Assembly (NCBI GenBank): GCA_910589415.1
Contig: OU342630.1
Location: forward strand, 16,525,867 to 16,589,866
Direction: 5' to 3'
Source: Malachius bipustulatus
Taxonomy: Eukaryota; Arthropoda; Insecta; Coleoptera; Melyridae
DNA length: 64,000 bases
Numbering within the stretch: the first letter of the stretch is position 1; every line of letters starts with the position of its first letter. The notes under the pieces are model-generated. The model was not told the origin of the DNA, searched no databases, and saw nothing but the letters and a program-made list of their open reading frames with translations. Shown here piece by piece: positions 59,588 to 64,000 of the stretch. A program made the translations under genes and the position numbers.

Positions 59588-60337
59588 TGGGCTGTCCCAT
59601 TTTAATGTCCCACCCCGGATAACTTTTGTCAGTGACCTTGAATCAAAAATTGTTTGGTACAAAAGTTGTACAACTTGGAGGGGGACATTCGATGGCACTA
59701 ATACTTTTGACCTTGGGTACAAGGTTCAAGGTCATTTAAGGTCAACTTTTTTTTTTAATGGAACTTCCTATTTTTGCATCGGCAGTCGATTGCGCGTAAA
59801 AAAATATGAGACTTTTGTCTGAAACTTTTTTTCTCAAAACGCAAGTTTAATCGACTTATGCAGCTGCCAAAATTAAAAATTTTTAAGCTTTGTGAATTTT
59901 TAACTCGAGAATGGTAGCCTTCTAAGAAAATCCGCAAGAGACAAAAAGTGCTTGGATTTGCGCAAGGAACCGTCACGAATTTTCTTGAAATTTTTCGAGA
60001 ACTTCGTTGCACTTATCGGTGCAACGATTATTGCATTTTTTCCAAACGTTAAAATTGAAAATTTCAAAATTTGTGCCCCATTCCTTATCCCAAAAAAAAC
60101 TCTCAAAAATACACTATTTACATGTATTGGCTCCCTTAACTCGAGAATAGTTCCATGTCATCAGCAATTGTTATTATCAATATCTACCTTATTGATACGG
60201 AAAATGGGCTTTCGTAAAACAGCATACCTTAGATCTGTTTTGTTTACTTCGTTCCCTTCTACCTGCTGTCAGCTGTCGCTTGCAAAGGACCTTTCGTATC
60301 AACTTCTCTAGTGATTGTGTTTGGTGTTCGTGCAATT

Positions 60338-60610
60338 ATGGCTGATTACAGTCCACGTGAAATAATTAATATGGCAAAAATTCTTGGTGAAGCACGTGGT
60401 AATTATTCGCAGGCAGTCCGTTTATTTTACCAATTTATTTACCAATTTACCAGTTTTTACCAACAACTGCTGATGATATGAGGCAGAGAATTCGTCTCCC
60501 ATTAAATAATGTTCCTGGAGAAATGGTTCGAAATGCTCAAGATAGCTTCCGTCATCGAATTCATGAATGTACACCAAGTGAATGGTGAACTCTTTGAACA
60601 CAGGCGCTGA
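60338..60610 (+). pseudogene. HTH transposase, N- and C-termini joined by deletion
   Basis: From ATG 60,338: MADYSPREIINMAKILG, then EARGNYSQAVRLFYQ, ending at a TGA at 60,479-60,481. This matches the start of the insect transposase group whose N-terminal helix-turn-helix (DUF4817-like) reads YTPxE...LGECxGNYxxAxRLY. In another frame directly after it, TADDMRQRIRLPL, GEMVRNAQDSFRHRI and NGELFEHRR resemble the C-terminus of such transposases (about residues 290-340 of roughly 340). The catalytic DDE core between is gone, so no activity is possible. Confidence in the family is moderate; it rests on pattern memory. Confidence 0.65.
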
Positions 60611-60623
60611 GAACAGAGTTTTC

Positions 60624-60912
60624 GTTAATTTTGAGCTACTTGTACCGAATGAAAAATTAAACTTTTCTTGATGGAAAATTGTTAATTTTGAGCTGCTTGT
60701 ACCAAAGGAATAATTAAACTTTTCTTGATGGAAAATTGCGAGGAAAATTGTTAATTTTGAGCTACTTGTACCAAAGGAATAATTAAACTTTTCTTGACGA
60801 AAAATTGTTAATTTTGAGCTGCTTGTACCAAAGGAATAATTAAACTTTTCTTGACGAAAAATTGTTAATTTTGAGCTGCTTGTACCAAAGGAATAATTAA
60901 ACTTTTCTTGAT
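60624..60912 (+). repeat. 56-bp tandem repeat, five units
   Basis: Units of GTTAATTTTGAGCTGCTTGT followed by 'accaaaggaataattaaac' and 'ttttcttgacgaaaaatt', repeated five times with few changes and one 10-base extra piece near 60,740. It lies just downstream of the transposase remnant inside element R. Confidence 0.9.
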
Positions 60913-61280
60913 TTAAAATCTAACTTGTGGTTTTCTTCTAAACCTCACCATTCTCGAGTCGAAAATTCAAAAATTTCAAAATTTTCAATTTTGAAGGCTA
61001 AATTAATTGAGAAAATTTGCGTTTTCAGAAAAAAAGTTTCAGACAAAAGTCTCATATTTTTCACGCGCAATCGATTGCCGATGTCAAAAATAGGAAGTTC
61101 TAATAAAAAAAAACAAAGTTGACCTTGAATGACCTTGAACCTTGTACCCAAGGTCAAAAGTATTAGTGCCATCGAATGTTCCCCTCCAAGTTGTACAACT
61201 TTTGTACCAAACAATTTCTGATTCAAGGTCACTGACAAAAATTATCCGGGGTGGGACATTAAAATGGGACATCCTGTATA

Positions 61281-61780
61281 TATATTATTATGGTAAATCT
61301 TTTCCCCATTTTTAAATTTATTATTATTAATTTTATTTTCAAAATTTTATACCATAAACAAAAATTTTGAATTATTTTATGAGGACACTCTTTCCCAGTT
61401 GGGTTCAGTCGAAAAAAAATCTTCCTTTCAATTTAACCTGAATCTAAATTTGAAATTTTATCGTTAATACCTAAATCGTTTAATTTATGACTTTTAACTT
61501 GGCAACATTTTTATTTGAAAAAAAATTACAAAAAAAAAACATACCTCGAGCTCTCTGATATCTTAAAATCGAATAGAGAGTTAGGCGACCAGAAGAAAAG
61601 ATCATGCATGGTTCAAAGGTCGATGAGTATTTATTTGACTGATCAATCCGACCAGTCAATCAATCCAAATCTAGAAGGGAGACGCAGGTTACCACTTGCG
61701 GGCTGGATCGAACATGCTCTAGGAACGGCGGAGGGAACATGGGTTTAAATCGACCAATGCCCTAAGGCACCGACGCAAAA
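61281..61780. other. No gene recognised
   Basis: A less AT-rich stretch at 61,640-61,770 is open in one frame but carries no motif. Confidence 0.35.
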
Positions 61781-62396
61781 CCAGAATCTGGTAGCTTCGT
61801 GAAGTTGGCACCCCTAATTGGAAATGGTATTCATTTGTCCACGATTTGTCCACGTTTGACCACCCGAAATTCTCGTACTTCACCCATCAAAGAGTATTTA
61901 TGACAAAATAAAAAAATTGCATCAGCACCAACAAGGAATTTAGAAAATGAAAATGGCTTTTGTTTGTTCACGATTTTTCTACATTTGTCCAACATGAACA
62001 TATTTTATTAATTTTAAAACGGGATACAATAATAATAATTGTCCATGATTTGTCTACGTTTGCTTTATGACAACCCGCAATCGAACCTTTCGTAACTTAT
62101 TTTCTCGCTTTTTATTTGAGGGTGAATAATGGAAAATTTCGGTTGGCATACGTGTACAAATCATGTAAAAATGAATTTCGTTTGAAAATCACTTGTAAAA
62201 TTAATATAAAATTTTTCTGGGGATTTTGATGTTATTTTTTTTTACTTTGGTCATAACTTTTTTTTTTAAATGAACACATTAAATTTTAGTGTGAGCAATG
62301 TGGATAAATCGTTGCCAAACAAACTCCGTTTGCATTTTAGCAAAATAAAAAAATAAAAACATATAGGGGTGCCAGCTTCACGGAGCTGTGTCTGGT
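61781..62396. repeat. Terminal-inverted-repeat element, ~615 bp
   Basis: The left end CCAGAATCTGGTAGCTTCGTG, then AAGTTGGCACCCCTA, is mirrored by the right end AGGGGTGCCAGCTTCACGGA, then TGTCTGG. The AT-rich interior has three spaced copies of 'ttgtccacgatttgtc'-like words (about 61,834, 61,965, 62,041). No coding sequence. Confidence 0.7.
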
Positions 62397-64000
62397 TAGT
62401 CGTCAAATTGACGAAATTAGTAGGCCATTCGATTTCTGATTTTTCTAATCGATTGGAATCGATCTGGAATTGATTGGTAAATACAGATTATCCCCGGCTG
62501 CAAGAAGCTAAGAATTTGTTCCTGGTAGACGTTCCAAAAAAACCGCCACCGCCACATTATGAATCGTAGTAGACGTCAAACAACTCTGACATGAAGGCAT
62601 TGAGATATTTCGTATCGCTAAATCGAAACCGTAGGTATCCCAAATTAAGTAGGAAAACCTGTAGGTACTCATAAAGTTTAAGAGAATGCTATGAAAATTT
62701 GGACCAGCTGATCGCCAACGGCTGAAAAGCTTCGATGGAGTACTCGGACCTCTCGTATAGCTTATTCCATCTCTCAGATGTAAATTGAGTCACCTCTTAC
62801 TCAGAATCTTGAATTGTAATATCTTATAGATTCAGAGGGCTTATAAATAAATAAATAAATTTATAAATACCCAAGTGGACCAGAAGACAGAAATGAAAGG
62901 GAACGCCTGACACGGTAAGTCGTGAAGTGGGCATCGAAAAATACAACACACTCGTAAGCCTAAAAATAAAAACCCAAGATGATTAAGTGTCAAATAAAAT
63001 CAACAAGAACTCTACGAAGACTACTGTTACGTCGAGTAAACAGTTAGAAGCGATGGATTTTTAGTCAAGTAACAAAAATGGTACCGGTTTAATTATTATT
63101 AGTTAATTAATTATTCTCTAATGTTATCTGATAAATAATTTGTATAAGAATGCCAAATCTACAGTACAATACACCTAGAACACCACCATAGAATTTAATA
63201 AATTTAAAAGCGGGATTTTTTGATACCTTTAGAAGAGAATAGTATGCTCATACTTGCTTTCTTCACGAAAATTTTATCAGAAAGAACATAAACTTTAACC
63301 GGGGCTTTAATCGTCGCTTTAAAACGCTTCTTGTCCTAATGTTCTTCATTTTCAGTCAACAGATTTTAAGGAGCAACAGAATAATTCGATTAGTTTTATC
63401 CGAGGTTTTGTCCTATAGGATACTAGCTTACATATAAAAATAAATTACCAAACATTGAATTTACTCTGAACTTCAAAAGTAAATTTTTTGTTACTAACCA
63501 AATAATAATACATCATTACTCCCTAGTCCCTATATCTACGGTAAAATAAAATACCAACGAAACCCACATACATATATCATTTTCGGTTTACAAAAGATAT
63601 TTAGACAAATATACCTACTTCTTATAGGTAGTGTTTCATATTCGGCAGATCACTGATTTCGAGACTTATTTGTTCTATAAACTGTTCATGAATATTCCAA
63701 TACTCTTATTCGAATGCAAATACAAGTACATATTTGATCCTCAAGTTAGAGAAGCCCTGCACGAATCTAAAACTTAAGACCGAGCTCAAGACTATAGCAT
63801 AATTCCTGGATTTAACCTCACAAGAGGAGTAAGCAGTCAAGTAAAGGATCAAGTCAAATGTCTCAGTTTTCATCCTAGATTACTCAATTAGGCACTTGGC
63901 ACTTATCTGCGACTCCATATGAGCTAGAAATAGGAATGTATTTAAAGTTCATAGAACAAGAATGGAATATCATTATCTTGTCATAATGGATTTCTAAAGA
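62397..64000. other. No gene recognised
   Basis: AT-rich DNA with a short AAAT run at 62,845-62,865. No repeat partner noticed within the window. Confidence 0.45.

Larger units (their letters stand above)
59588..61280 (+). mobile_element. Foldback element R carrying a transposase remnant, 1.7 kb
   Basis: The right end ATGGGACATCCTGTATA mirrors the left end GGCTGTCCCATTTTAATG; the outermost left bases have changed. The arms of about 350 bp ('agtgaccttgaatcaaaaat', 'gtacaacttggagggg', 'gaccttgggtacaagg') flank an interior with both ends of a transposase reading frame and a 56-bp tandem array. This is the internal-deletion derivative of an autonomous Tc1/mariner-like element, and it links a CAGGATG-type end to a transposase. 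Confidence 0.8.

Noticed and set aside
61640..61770. tRNA-like or SINE-like sequence
   Set aside because: A GATCGAAC phrase recalls a B box, but there is no A box at the right distance and no cloverleaf.

Overview
The window reads as AT-rich, transposon-packed nuclear DNA of an insect. The support is the mix of element families: an animal Ty3/gypsy retrotransposon, a Jockey/R1-like non-LTR retrotransposon with RNase H, Tc1/mariner/IS630-type and piggyBac-like transposase remnants, and very many TA-flanked inverted-repeat elements. A beetle or hemipteran is plausible, but I cannot fix the order. I see no convincing host protein gene, tRNA, rRNA or CRISPR array. All recognisable coding sequence belongs to mobile elements.

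Layout. 1-3,570: inverted-repeat (foldback) elements of three or four families. 3,571 to about 10,690: a Ty3/gypsy element. Its gag carries one frame break near the N-terminus. Gag and pol overlap through a textbook -1 slippery site, and the single uninterrupted pol ORF holds protease, reverse transcriptase, RNase H and integrase. A tandem-repeated 3' UTR and a polypurine tract follow. Its two ends share only 43 bases by eye. 10,690-16,350: no genes; one small MITE and one near-perfect foldback element. 16,360-18,740: two tail-to-tail decayed pieces of a Jockey/R1-like retrotransposon. 18,741-31,265: foldback elements separated by unrecognised AT-rich DNA. 31,266-32,969 and 36,424-38,058: two related solo-LTR-like units, each flanked by its own 4-bp target duplication; the first is nested in a foldback element. 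38,059-54,875: further repeat families, including a piggyBac-like derivative at 43,326-44,051 and several long inverted repeats.

54,876-58,245 holds two oppositely oriented pieces of an insect DDE transposase gene (Tc1/mariner/IS630 type). The plus-strand copy is split at a TA by a 1.7-kb, nearly perfect foldback element. 59,588-61,280 is a foldback element that still carries the two ends of a second, HTH-type transposase joined across an internal deletion. The remainder to 64,000 holds one more terminal-inverted-repeat element and unrecognised AT-rich DNA.

How the pieces relate. Most foldback elements end in a CAGGGTG-like / CACCCTG-like motif next to TA, although their arms are unrelated between families. 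This fits non-autonomous passengers of Tc1/mariner-type transposases, remnants of which lie in the same window. Nesting gives a relative order of events: G-family foldback before LTR unit 1, and the DDE transposase gene before the 56,243 element. If read through, the long hairpins would give double-stranded RNA. Family letters A-R used below are my own labels.
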